From contig JAJYYS010000055.1 of the NCBI GenBank assembly GCA_021800745.1, positions 1-9,609 on the forward strand: a DNA stretch of 9,609 bases, given 5' to 3'. The notes beneath the pieces are model-generated. The model searched no databases, was not told the origin of the DNA, and was given only the letters and a program-made list of their open reading frames with translations. This document shows positions 1 through 7,861 of this stretch, one piece after another. This DNA comes from a bacterium (GTDB lineage Bacteria > SZUA-79 > Acidulodesulfobacterales > Acidulodesulfobacteraceae). Numbering within the stretch: the first letter of the stretch is position 1; each line of letters begins with the position of its first letter. The translations under genes were made by a program, and so were the position numbers.

Positions 1-399
1 GAGCCGACCTTAAGGATAGAAATTCTTAAAGAAGCCGCTAAAGCCGTAAAAAATATCGCGGGCGATATAAAAGTCCGGCTCGATACCGACGGGCTTGCTA
101 ATGCCGTTTACGGACGCAATATAGCCGCCGAGCTTGAAGGGCTCATAGACAGCGTAAGCATAAGCCTTAATGCCCAGAATAGCGCTCTGTATAATGCTAT
201 TTGCGGTCCGCAGCTCGCCGGCAAAGGAATAGATGCCTATGCTTCGGTTCTCGAGTTTGTCAAGGAATCTAAAAAGCACATAAAAAAAGTTGCCGTTACG
301 GCAATAGATTTGCCGGACGTAGATATTGCCTACATCGAAGAGCTTGCAAAAAACCTCGGAGTCGATTTTAAGTTGAGGCATTATAACGACGTAGGGTAA
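1..399 (+). CDS. TatD-linked radical SAM protein, C-terminal part (5' truncated)
   Basis: The reading frame is open from base 1 to TAA at 397-399 and gives 132 residues; the start lies outside the window. The visible part begins EPTLRIEIL, then has VRLDTDGLAN, a GLIDSVSISLNAQN segment and a closing LRHYNDVG. This is the back half of a radical SAM TIM barrel, where the SAM-binding GEPT-type motif and the 'SISLNA' strand are recognisable. The pattern matches the small radical SAM family that is usually encoded beside, or fused to, TatD-type nucleases. The CX3CX2C cluster motif would be upstream and cannot be seen, and the substrate of the family is unknown to me. It is followed by 74 nt and then the YhaM-like gene, which seems to have its own promoter. 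I am sure of the radical SAM fold and fairly sure of the TatD-linked subfamily. A tatD gene just upstream would support the call. Confidence 0.72.
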   Translation, partial: EPTLRIEILKEAAKAVKNIAGDIKVRLDTDGLANAVYGRNIAAELEGLIDSVSISLNAQNSALYNAICGPQLAGKGIDAYASVLEFVKESKKHIKKVAVTAIDLPDVDIAYIEELAKNLGVDFKLRHYNDVG

Positions 400-422
400 T
401 CATTCGGGCCATGTAATTCCGT

Positions 423-451
423 TTGATTTTTCAACCCCATTTTGCTAATAT
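423..451 (+). promoter_or_regulatory. Candidate sigma70-type promoter for the YhaM-like gene
   Basis: TTGATT at 423-428 and TAATAT at 446-451 are separated by 17 bases, with 22 bases left before the ATG at 474. Each hexamer matches the consensus at four of six positions. An overlapping TATAAA at 449-454 is an alternative -10 with a longer spacer. No terminator is visible after the radical SAM gene, so read-through from upstream is also possible. Confidence 0.4.
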
Positions 452-473
452 AAACCGATAGGAAAAAACATAT

Positions 474-1448
474 ATGGAAAAAATTTTAGTTTCGGATATA
501 AAGGAAAATCAAAAAGTAGATTCGATATTTCTCGTTAAAAGCAAATCGCAGGCTACCGGAAAAACCGGAAAACCTTATGTTTATTTGAAATTATCCGATA
601 AAACGGGGGAAATTAAGGGTTATATATGGGATAACGCAGAAAAATTAGCCCCTCTGTTCGATACCGGAGACCTTGTCAGGGTAAAATCCAAAACCTCGGT
701 ATTCCAGAACGAGCTGCAGCTGGGCATCTCGGAAATTGAAAAAGTCGGATACGACCTGCTTGATGCGGACGCAATGGCATTGTTCCTCAAATCTTCCAGA
801 AATGATATTGAATCGATGCTTCAAGAACTTAAATCTATTTTAAAAGAAAACTTGACCGATGAATATATCATAAAACTTACCGACAAATTTTTTGGGGACG
901 AAAATTATATAAAACTGTTAAAAACTCTGCCCGCCGCAAAATCAATCCACCATGCATATGTAGGCGGATTACTCGAACACACGCTCAGCATGATAAAAAT
1001 AGGAGTTTTTCTTTCCGAACACTACATGCGGTATGTAATAAAAGATATTCTTTTGGCTTCGATATTTCTTCACGATGCGGGAAAAACCGAAGAGCTGAGA
1101 GTTAAAAACAACGTTACGGAATATTCGGATGAAGGAAGGCTTCTCGGACATATAGTTCTCGGCGCAGATGCCGTAAATAAAAAAATAGCCGAAATACCGG
1201 GTTTTCCGGAAAATTTAAAATTACACCTGCTCCATTCTATAGTATCGCATCACGGAGAGCTGGAATACGGCTCCCCTAAAAGACCTAAGACGCTGGAGGC
1301 TTTTCTTCTGCATTATATTGACAATATGGATTCAAAAGAAAACCAGTTTGCCGATTTTATGGATAATAACAACGCCCAATGGAGCCAGTATTCAAAACCG
1401 TTAGACAGATATATGCTTAATTCTAAAATATTTTTAACTAAGGATTGA
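474..1448 (+). CDS. yhaM: YhaM-type 3'-5' exoribonuclease (OB fold + HD domain)
   Basis: This 324-residue protein has an N-terminal OB-fold of the tRNA-anticodon type (about residues 14-90, including YVYLKLSDKTGEIKGYIWD) followed by an HD phosphohydrolase domain (about 155-290). Visible metal-binding residues are H169 (GGLLEHT), H200-D201 (FLHDAGK), H226, H259-H260 (SHHGELEYGS) and D283 near the end of the domain. Length and domain order match YhaM of Bacillus, a metal-dependent cytoplasmic exonuclease that trims RNA and single-stranded DNA from the 3' end. The start at 474 is supported by AGGAA at 460-464, nine bases upstream. It ends 138 nt before mreB and is probably a separate unit. Family membership is clear. 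Whether the substrate is RNA, DNA or both in this organism is inference from the family. Confidence 0.85.
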   Translation: MEKILVSDIKENQKVDSIFLVKSKSQATGKTGKPYVYLKLSDKTGEIKGYIWDNAEKLAPLFDTGDLVRVKSKTSVFQNELQLGISEIEKVGYDLLDADAMALFLKSSRNDIESMLQELKSILKENLTDEYIIKLTDKFFGDENYIKLLKTLPAAKSIHHAYVGGLLEHTLSMIKIGVFLSEHYMRYVIKDILLASIFLHDAGKTEELRVKNNVTEYSDEGRLLGHIVLGADAVNKKIAEIPGFPENLKLHLLHSIVSHHGELEYGSPKRPKTLEAFLLHYIDNMDSKENQFADFMDNNNAQWSQYSKPLDRYMLNSKIFLTKD

Positions 1449-1496
1449 GCGTTAATAATCCTGCACGGGGAATATATATTAAGGTATTAAATTCAC

Positions 1497-2624
<1,128 letters not shown>

Positions 2625-2657
2625 TCAGGTAACCGGTAATTGTAATTATTAATCGTT

Positions 2658-3482
2658 GTGGGAAAATTTATTAAAAGATTAAAGCTAAAAAAACACAAGG
2701 ACGCCTTAGTTCTTCTGATAATTATAATAATATCGGCTTCGATTTATATACTTTCTTTAAACGGAATTAAATTCGGCGGTTTATTTTCTGATTTTATAAG
2801 CGATTCCGTATATTCAATATATAAAGCCGTAGATTATCCCGTCGGTATTTCCGAAAAGCTTTATAAAAATTATATCGACGTCTTATCAGTTAAAGAGCAA
2901 AACAGAAAGCTTAAGTCGGAATTAAAGAAGATAAAATTTAAGCTGAATCTTTATAGGGACTACAGCATAGAAAACAGGAACTTAAAAGCCCTACTGTTTT
3001 TAAAAAGCTCGATAAACAAAAAAACAATTCCCGCCGCCGTTCTGCTTCACGGAATAGAAGGGTGGTTTTACAGCCTCTATATAAATAAAGGCACAAAAGA
3101 CGGAATTAAAAACGGAGACGGCGTTATTTCTTACGACGGAGTGGTAGGGCGCGTCGTTTATGCAGGGCGCAGCCGTTCCAGAGTGATCCCGATTACCAAT
3201 CCAAAATGCGTTTTTTCCGTAATAGACGCGGATACCGGAACTATGGGCATAGCGCAGGGGATAGGCAACGGTTATCTTAAAATGAGATTTGTATTTAATT
3301 CCAAAAAGGTCAATAAAGGGGATAAAATTTTGACGTCCGGACTCGGAGGCGTTTTTACCCCCGGCATATACGTAGGCAGGATAATCCTGATAAGGAAAAA
3401 GAGCTATAACATATTTCAACGGATAACCATAATTCCATATAAAAATTTATTTAACGGCAAATATGTCCTCGTCGAGAAATAA
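2658..3482 (+). CDS. mreC: Rod shape-determining protein MreC
   Basis: The 274-residue protein has the MreC layout: a basic N-terminus, one membrane segment (about 15-35), a coiled coil (about 75-118, rich in Lys, Glu and Leu) and a periplasmic double beta-barrel domain. Family signatures seen are INKGTKDGIKNGDGVIS (142-158), GVVGRVV (161-167), the S-R-V-I-P-I-T strand near 174-180, and GDKILTSGLGGVFTPGIYVGRI (221-242). MreC is the periplasm-facing scaffold that binds and activates PBP2. The start is GTG at 2658. An in-frame TAA at 2643 rules out a longer form, and the GTG gives the expected basic residues before the membrane segment. No good Shine-Dalgarno lies in front of it, so translation may depend on ribosomes leaving mreB. 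It overlaps mreD by 20 nt. Confidence 0.95.
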   Translation: MGKFIKRLKLKKHKDALVLLIIIIISASIYILSLNGIKFGGLFSDFISDSVYSIYKAVDYPVGISEKLYKNYIDVLSVKEQNRKLKSELKKIKFKLNLYRDYSIENRNLKALLFLKSSINKKTIPAAVLLHGIEGWFYSLYINKGTKDGIKNGDGVISYDGVVGRVVYAGRSRSRVIPITNPKCVFSVIDADTGTMGIAQGIGNGYLKMRFVFNSKKVNKGDKILTSGLGGVFTPGIYVGRIILIRKKSYNIFQRITIIPYKNLFNGKYVLVEK

Positions 3483-4005
3483 TCTCTACAAATATCTTTA
3501 CATAATATGTTTATTTTTGTTTTTAATGACGCTATCCCTCATTTTTAACGATAATTTTAGTTCCGGCGGTTTCTATGTCTTTCCCAATCTCGCCATAGCC
3601 GGTTTAGCATATATATCGGCATATTTAGACATATATCCGGGATGCCTTACGTCTTATATATTATTTTATATATACGGCTCTATGACTCCTTTAAATCCGG
3701 CCGTTTTCGGATTCATAGGAACGTTATCTTATGCGGTTTCATATGTTTTATGGCGCAAAATTCCTTACGACAATGCGGCGACCGAGATACTGACGACGTT
3801 TATCGCCTCATGGGTTTATTATCTTACGCTTTTCTTGATAGTTTTTTATTGCTACGGTATGCATTTTTTATATTGGAATTTTCTCCTTTCCTACGGTTTC
3901 CCGGTATCCGTTTCAACGGCCCTTTTTGCCCCCGCGGTATTTTTCTTGTTTAAAAAAGCGGGATATAAAAATTTTCTAAAAAAGAATAAATTAATATATT
4001 TATAA
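3463..4005 (+). CDS. mreD: Rod shape-determining protein MreD (divergent)
   Basis: The 180-residue protein is almost entirely hydrophobic, with about five membrane segments (roughly 10-28, 42-58, 62-98 as one or two, 108-131, 138-164) and a Lys-rich C-terminal tail. MreD is a poorly conserved integral membrane member of the Rod complex, so the call rests on size, the PNLAIAGLAYISAYLD segment (41-56, comparable to the first conserved loop of the family), and above all position directly after mreC. The ATG at 3463 lies inside mreC and the two genes overlap by 20 nt, with no clear Shine-Dalgarno; translational coupling is likely. It is followed by a 95-nt gap that seems to start a new unit. Any other small membrane protein would be less likely at this place. 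Confidence 0.85.
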   Translation: MSSSRNNLYKYLYIICLFLFLMTLSLIFNDNFSSGGFYVFPNLAIAGLAYISAYLDIYPGCLTSYILFYIYGSMTPLNPAVFGFIGTLSYAVSYVLWRKIPYDNAATEILTTFIASWVYYLTLFLIVFYCYGMHFLYWNFLLSYGFPVSVSTALFAPAVFFLFKKAGYKNFLKKNKLIYL

Positions 4006-4020
4006 ATTAGAAGAAAATAT

Positions 4021-4088
4021 TTGCATAAATTTCAGCCTGAATATAAAATATAATGCAATAGAAAAAAATATTAAAATTCTTTAAGGAG
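4021..4088 (+). promoter_or_regulatory. Candidate internal promoter and SD before the PpiD-like gene
   Basis: The gap between mreD and the PpiD-like gene holds a perfect TATAAT at 4049-4054. No good -35 lies 17 bases upstream of it. Alternatively TTGCAT (4021-4026) pairs with TAAAAT (4044-4049) at 17 bases. TTGCAT is also the exact reverse complement of ATGCAA at 4053-4058, giving a small dyad around the -10 region. AAGGAG at 4083-4088 sits twelve bases before the ATG at 4101. A secondary promoter for the downstream half of the cluster is plausible, but it is not shown by sequence alone. Confidence 0.4.
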
Positions 4089-4100
4089 CTTTAAACAATT

Positions 4101-5147
4101 ATGCTTGATTTTTTAAGAAGATTTTATGCCCATACCGCAGGTAAAATTATTACCGTACTCGTAGGACTTTTATTTATAGTCGGCTTTAGTTTTCTTCCGT
4201 ATATTATGGGCGTCGGAAGGGGCGTTTCGCCTCAGGATGCCGCCGTGGTGGCCGGAAAGGGAATATCGTTAAACGAGTTAAGCAGGTATTACGGAAAGCT
4301 CGAAAATGAATACGAGAAACTTTACGGAAAAAAATTAACCCAAAAAGAATTAAGCGACTTGGATTTAATCGGTTCCGCTCTTTCCTCATTGATTGCCGAC
4401 AGAGTTTTGGAATCGAGAAAAGACGTATTCGGAATAAATGTTTCCGACGGATTTATAGCGCGTAATATCGCATCTTTTCAGGAGTTCCAAAAAGGCGGAA
4501 AGTTCAGCGGCAGATTGTTTAAAGATGTTCTGCTTGCCAATCATACCACTCCTGCAAGTTTTGAAAAAAAATATAAAGCCGAAATAACGAGAACTTATAT
4601 TAGAAGAATAATAGCCGAATCTTTCAGCATAGCCGACATTCAATTTTTAAACGACTATAAAATTAAAAATAAATCCGTTTCTTTTGAAATAGCCGTTTTT
4701 GGCTCAAAAAACAAAGCGGGCGATTTTCTAAACAAAGCGGTGTTGTATAATAAAGACTTTAGCGGACAGGCAAAAAAATACGGAGGAACGGTGCAGGAAG
4801 TTCCCCTTTTTTCGGAGATAGACCTTGTAAAATCGCCTTATTTCAAAAAATATTCTATGAGCGGAAGCATCTTGAAATCGGTATTTTCTACAGGGCAGGG
4901 CGGGGTCGTAGCGGCGGTTTTCCCGGTAAAATCGGGGTATGCCGCAATTAAAATATTAAAGGTTTATTTTCCCGAATATGTTTCCAATCCAAAGACTAAG
5001 GGCGGCGGAGAAGCATTATTAAAAGAAAAAGAGCTTTACGGCTTTCAGAAAGAACAGGAATTTCTCGATGATTACGTTGATTATTTAGAGTCTAAATCAA
5101 ACGTTAAAATCAACAGAAACGCTTTATCGGCGTTTCACCCATATTAA
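4101..5147 (+). CDS. PpiD/SurA-like membrane-anchored periplasmic folding factor, short form
   Basis: The 348-residue protein starts MLDFLRRFYA and has one membrane segment (about 14-36), so most of it should face the periplasm. Residues about 45-175 resemble the N-terminal chaperone module of PpiD/SurA: a GKGISLNELSRYY helix, the ALSSLIADRVLESRKDVFGINVSDGFIA segment (93-120), then FQKGGKFSGRLFKDVLLANHTTPASFEKKY (129-158). Residues about 190-290 look like a reduced parvulin-type rotamase domain: FSGQAKKYGGTVQEVPLFS (220-238), a LKSVFSTGQGG helix-turn, and PVKSGYAAIKIL near 275-286. E. coli PpiD is about 620 residues, so this is much shorter. Catalysis of prolyl isomerisation is doubtful; a holdase role is inferred. 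An AAGGAG lies twelve bases upstream. The next gene starts 6 nt after the stop, suggesting coupling with the elongasome genes that follow. Confidence 0.72.
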   Translation: MLDFLRRFYAHTAGKIITVLVGLLFIVGFSFLPYIMGVGRGVSPQDAAVVAGKGISLNELSRYYGKLENEYEKLYGKKLTQKELSDLDLIGSALSSLIADRVLESRKDVFGINVSDGFIARNIASFQEFQKGGKFSGRLFKDVLLANHTTPASFEKKYKAEITRTYIRRIIAESFSIADIQFLNDYKIKNKSVSFEIAVFGSKNKAGDFLNKAVLYNKDFSGQAKKYGGTVQEVPLFSEIDLVKSPYFKKYSMSGSILKSVFSTGQGGVVAAVFPVKSGYAAIKILKVYFPEYVSNPKTKGGGEALLKEKELYGFQKEQEFLDDYVDYLESKSNVKINRNALSAFHPY

Positions 5148-5153
5148 TAAATA

Positions 5154-5948
5154 ATGTCCATTTATAATGAAGATTTACAAAATTATTTAGACTTTGCCGT
5201 CGGACTTGCTAAAGACTGCGGAAAAATTATTTCTAAAACTTTCAGAAAAACCCATACCGTAAAATATAAGGGTCCGGTCGATATAGTTACGGAAGCGGAT
5301 GCGGCTTCCCAGAATTATGCCGTCCTAAGCATTAAAAGAGCGTTTCCGTCCCATTCCATTCTTGCAGAAGAAGATAACCTTAATATTTCTAACAATTCCG
5401 AATTTAAATGGATTATAGATCCGCTTGACGGCACGACGAATTATGCCCACGGACTCCCTATTTTTTGTTTTTCGGCGGCGTTGGAAAAAGATTCCGAAAT
5501 AATTATGGGATGCGCGTATAATCCGGTTTTAAAAGAGATGTTTTATGCCGTTAAAAACGGCGGCGCATATTTAAACGGCAAAAAAATTAATGTTTCTAAA
5601 ACGGCGGCGTTCGAGAGGAGCCTGCTGTCAACCGGTTTTCCGTACGATAAAAAAATTAATCCCGATAATAATTTTGACCATTTCAGAGATATTTCCGTTA
5701 ACGTGAGAGGCATAAGGCGGCTCGGTTCGGCGGTTTTAGATATATGTTATACCGCCGCCGGATTTCTAGACGGATACTGGGAGCTAAATCTCAATCCATG
5801 GGATATGGCTTCGGGAAGTTTGATAATAAAAGAGGCCGGAGGCACCGTTACCGATTTTTGTAAAAGACCGCTGGATATTTATAAAAAAAGAATACTTGCA
5901 TCCAACGGCTTAATCCACGACGAAATGTCGAAAATTTTATGCAAATAA
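5154..5948 (+). CDS. Inositol monophosphatase family protein (SuhB-like)
   Basis: The 264-residue product has the complete Mg2+-dependent, Li+-sensitive phosphatase signature. E47 lies in VTEADA, E72-E73 in LAEEDN, and the first motif is WIIDPLDGTTNYAHG (86-100) with D89, D92, G93 and T94. The second motif is PWDMASGSLIIKEAGG (215-230) with D217. The RRLGSAVLDICYTAAGFLDGYWE stretch before it (188-210) is typical of true inositol-1-phosphatases rather than CysQ or fructose-bisphosphatases. The enzyme would hydrolyse inositol-1-phosphate or related sugar phosphates in the cytoplasm; the substrate here is inference. Some SuhB proteins also bind transcription complexes, which cannot be judged here. 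It starts 6 nt after the PpiD-like gene without a Shine-Dalgarno and ends 3 nt before mrdA, so it is locked into the cell-wall operon. That placement is unusual. Confidence 0.9.
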   Translation: MSIYNEDLQNYLDFAVGLAKDCGKIISKTFRKTHTVKYKGPVDIVTEADAASQNYAVLSIKRAFPSHSILAEEDNLNISNNSEFKWIIDPLDGTTNYAHGLPIFCFSAALEKDSEIIMGCAYNPVLKEMFYAVKNGGAYLNGKKINVSKTAAFERSLLSTGFPYDKKINPDNNFDHFRDISVNVRGIRRLGSAVLDICYTAAGFLDGYWELNLNPWDMASGSLIIKEAGGTVTDFCKRPLDIYKKRILASNGLIHDEMSKILCK

Positions 5949-5951
5949 AAT

Positions 5952-7859
5952 ATGTCGTCGCTATATAACGAAAACGGAATATTAAAAGGGCAGAAAAACA
6001 GGATTAATTTACTTGCGATTATCGTTACGATACTGCTTTTAATTTTAATCGTAAGGCTTTTTTACCTGCAGATCGTAAAAGGCGGCTATTATTATAAACT
6101 GGCAAAAGATAATGCCACAAGAGTAATGTATCTTACGGCTCCTAGAGGCGATATCCTTTCGAGAGGCGGTAAAATCTTCGTAGATAACGAATCGTCGTTT
6201 AATATCGCCGTTACTTTGTCCCGGGTAAAAAAAAAGAAAACTGAGTTCAAGTTCCTTGCGGGTTTGATGCATAAAAGCTATAGAAAAATCTTACAAAAAA
6301 TAAAAAAAGAAGAATTTTTGCCCCCCTACGAGCCTATTATTTTAATCCGCAATATTTCGATTAAAGAACTGTCTAAGTTTGAGGTAAACAAGCTCTTTCT
6401 TAAAGGCTTTTTTATAGCAAAAATTCCTATAAGGCATTATCCTTACGGAAAAATGGGCGCCCAGATTTTCGGCTACGTAGGCCCGGTATCTTCATCTGAG
6501 TTAAAAGAAAAAAAATACGGCTATCTAAACTCATCCGATATTATAGGAGAAACCGGACTCGAATACTACTATCAAAAATATCTGCACGGCAAAGACGGAG
6601 AGAAGAGAATCGTCGTGAATTCCAAGGGCGAACCTATAGGCAATATCGTTATTAAAAAGCCGGTTATGGGTGCTAATATATATACTACGCTTGATTTCTC
6701 CCTGCAAAAACTTGCATACAAGCTTATGAAAAAAAGGGAGGGCGCAGTAATCGCGGTGAATCCCAACAACGGAAAAATTCTGGCTATGGTATCTACGCCG
6801 TCTTTTAATCCTTTTTATTTTTCGGAGGGTATTAACAGCAAGCATTGGGATGCTATTATAAACAACGACGAACATCCTTTGCAGAACAAAGGGATTCAAA
6901 ACGCTCTTGCCCCCGGTTCGACTTTTAAGGCGGTTGCATCTATCGCCGCTCTTTCTTTGCATTTGATTACCCCCAAAGAAAAGATTTATTCCGGTCCGAC
7001 TTTTAAACTGGGCGATGCGGTATTTTATAACTGGAATCCGTATCAAAATTCTAAAGTAAACTTATATAGAGCGATTGCGGAGTCGGTCGATACGTATTTT
7101 TATTCCATAGGTGTCAGGATAGGCATAGACCAGCTGGCGGATTACGCCCGAAGATTAGGTTTGGGAGAAAAAACAGGGATAGACCTTCCCGACGAAAATC
7201 CGGGATTTATACCGACAAGGCGGCTTGTTTATCAAAGGTATCACAGCCGGTGGTATAAAGGTTCTACTCTTTCTGCCATCATAGGGCAGAGCTACGACCT
7301 TGTTTCTCCTATTCAGCTTTTAATGGCATACAGCGCTATCGCCAACGGAGGAAATCTTTATAGACCGTTTCTGTTAAAAAAGATAGTATCGTGGAACGGA
7401 AAGATATTGAAAGAAATGAAGCCTAAATTCGTTCGGCGTATAAATATAAAGCAAAAGTATCTTAACGCCGTTAAAAAAGGTCTTTGCGAGGTCGTAAGCA
7501 AAGATTACGGAACGGCAATAAACGCTAGAATAAAAGGCATAAAGTTTTGCGGGAAAACCGGAACCGCCCAGATTATTTCAAAAACATATTCTATTTACGA
7601 TATAAAATATATACCGAGAAAATACCGTGATAACGCATGGTTTGTTGGATTTGCTCCTTTGGACGATCCTAAAATAGCCGTCGTGGTATTAGATATGCAC
7701 GCCAGATTTCTTGGAGCGAATGCGGCGGTTATCGCCAAAAAGATAGTCGAAAAATATTTAGAGCAAAAAGGTTTATGGAAACCGTCTTTGCATAAAAAAA
7801 CCAAGAACGGCAAAAAAGGCAAAAGCAAACTGCCGAGTTTTATATATACGAGTTTTTAA
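5952..7859 (+). CDS. mrdA: Penicillin-binding protein 2 (elongasome transpeptidase)
   Basis: The 635-residue protein matches the length of PBP2. It has one N-terminal membrane segment (about 19-41) and a pedestal domain with the class B signatures APRGDILSRGG (63-73), RHYPYGKMGAQIFGYVG (161-177) and IGETGLEYYYQKYLHGKDG (198-216). The transpeptidase domain runs from about residue 240. The SxxK motif is S323-T-F-K326 (APGSTFK); the second motif is S378-V-D380, the Ser-X-Asp form usual for PBP2; the third is K535-T-G-T (CGKTGTAQ). The C-terminal tail is Lys-rich. It cross-links new glycan strands made by RodA in lateral-wall growth and is the target of mecillinam-type beta-lactams in E. coli. 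No Shine-Dalgarno precedes the ATG, which lies 3 nt after the IMPase stop. rodA follows after 2 nt. Confidence 0.97.
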   Translation: MSSLYNENGILKGQKNRINLLAIIVTILLLILIVRLFYLQIVKGGYYYKLAKDNATRVMYLTAPRGDILSRGGKIFVDNESSFNIAVTLSRVKKKKTEFKFLAGLMHKSYRKILQKIKKEEFLPPYEPIILIRNISIKELSKFEVNKLFLKGFFIAKIPIRHYPYGKMGAQIFGYVGPVSSSELKEKKYGYLNSSDIIGETGLEYYYQKYLHGKDGEKRIVVNSKGEPIGNIVIKKPVMGANIYTTLDFSLQKLAYKLMKKREGAVIAVNPNNGKILAMVSTPSFNPFYFSEGINSKHWDAIINNDEHPLQNKGIQNALAPGSTFKAVASIAALSLHLITPKEKIYSGPTFKLGDAVFYNWNPYQNSKVNLYRAIAESVDTYFYSIGVRIGIDQLADYARRLGLGEKTGIDLPDENPGFIPTRRLVYQRYHSRWYKGSTLSAIIGQSYDLVSPIQLLMAYSAIANGGNLYRPFLLKKIVSWNGKILKEMKPKFVRRINIKQKYLNAVKKGLCEVVSKDYGTAINARIKGIKFCGKTGTAQIISKTYSIYDIKYIPRKYRDNAWFVGFAPLDDPKIAVVVLDMHARFLGANAAVIAKKIVEKYLEQKGLWKPSLHKKTKNGKKGKSKLPSFIYTSF

Positions 7860-7861
7860 CT

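Noticed and set aside
10..381. Open frame of 123 codons on the minus strand
   Set aside because: It lies opposite the radical SAM coding frame, whose translation matches a known family. The minus-strand product resembles nothing and has no ribosome binding site.
1441..1462. AGGATT/AATCCT hairpin at the end of the YhaM-like gene, as a terminator
   Set aside because: The stem is only 6 bp, overlaps the stop codon and is not followed by a T-tract.
3000..3419. Minus-strand open frame of 139 codons opposite mreC
   Set aside because: The plus-strand frame has all MreC motifs here. The antisense frame is a by-product of codon use.
3642..3953. Plus-strand frame of 103 codons inside mreD, in another frame
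   Set aside because: It has no ribosome binding site and its product is unlike a membrane or soluble family, whereas the mreD frame has coherent membrane segments.
6531..7046. Minus-strand open frame of 171 codons opposite mrdA
   Set aside because: It is the longest antisense frame, but it covers the conserved PBP2 SxxK region on the other strand and shows no family features of its own.
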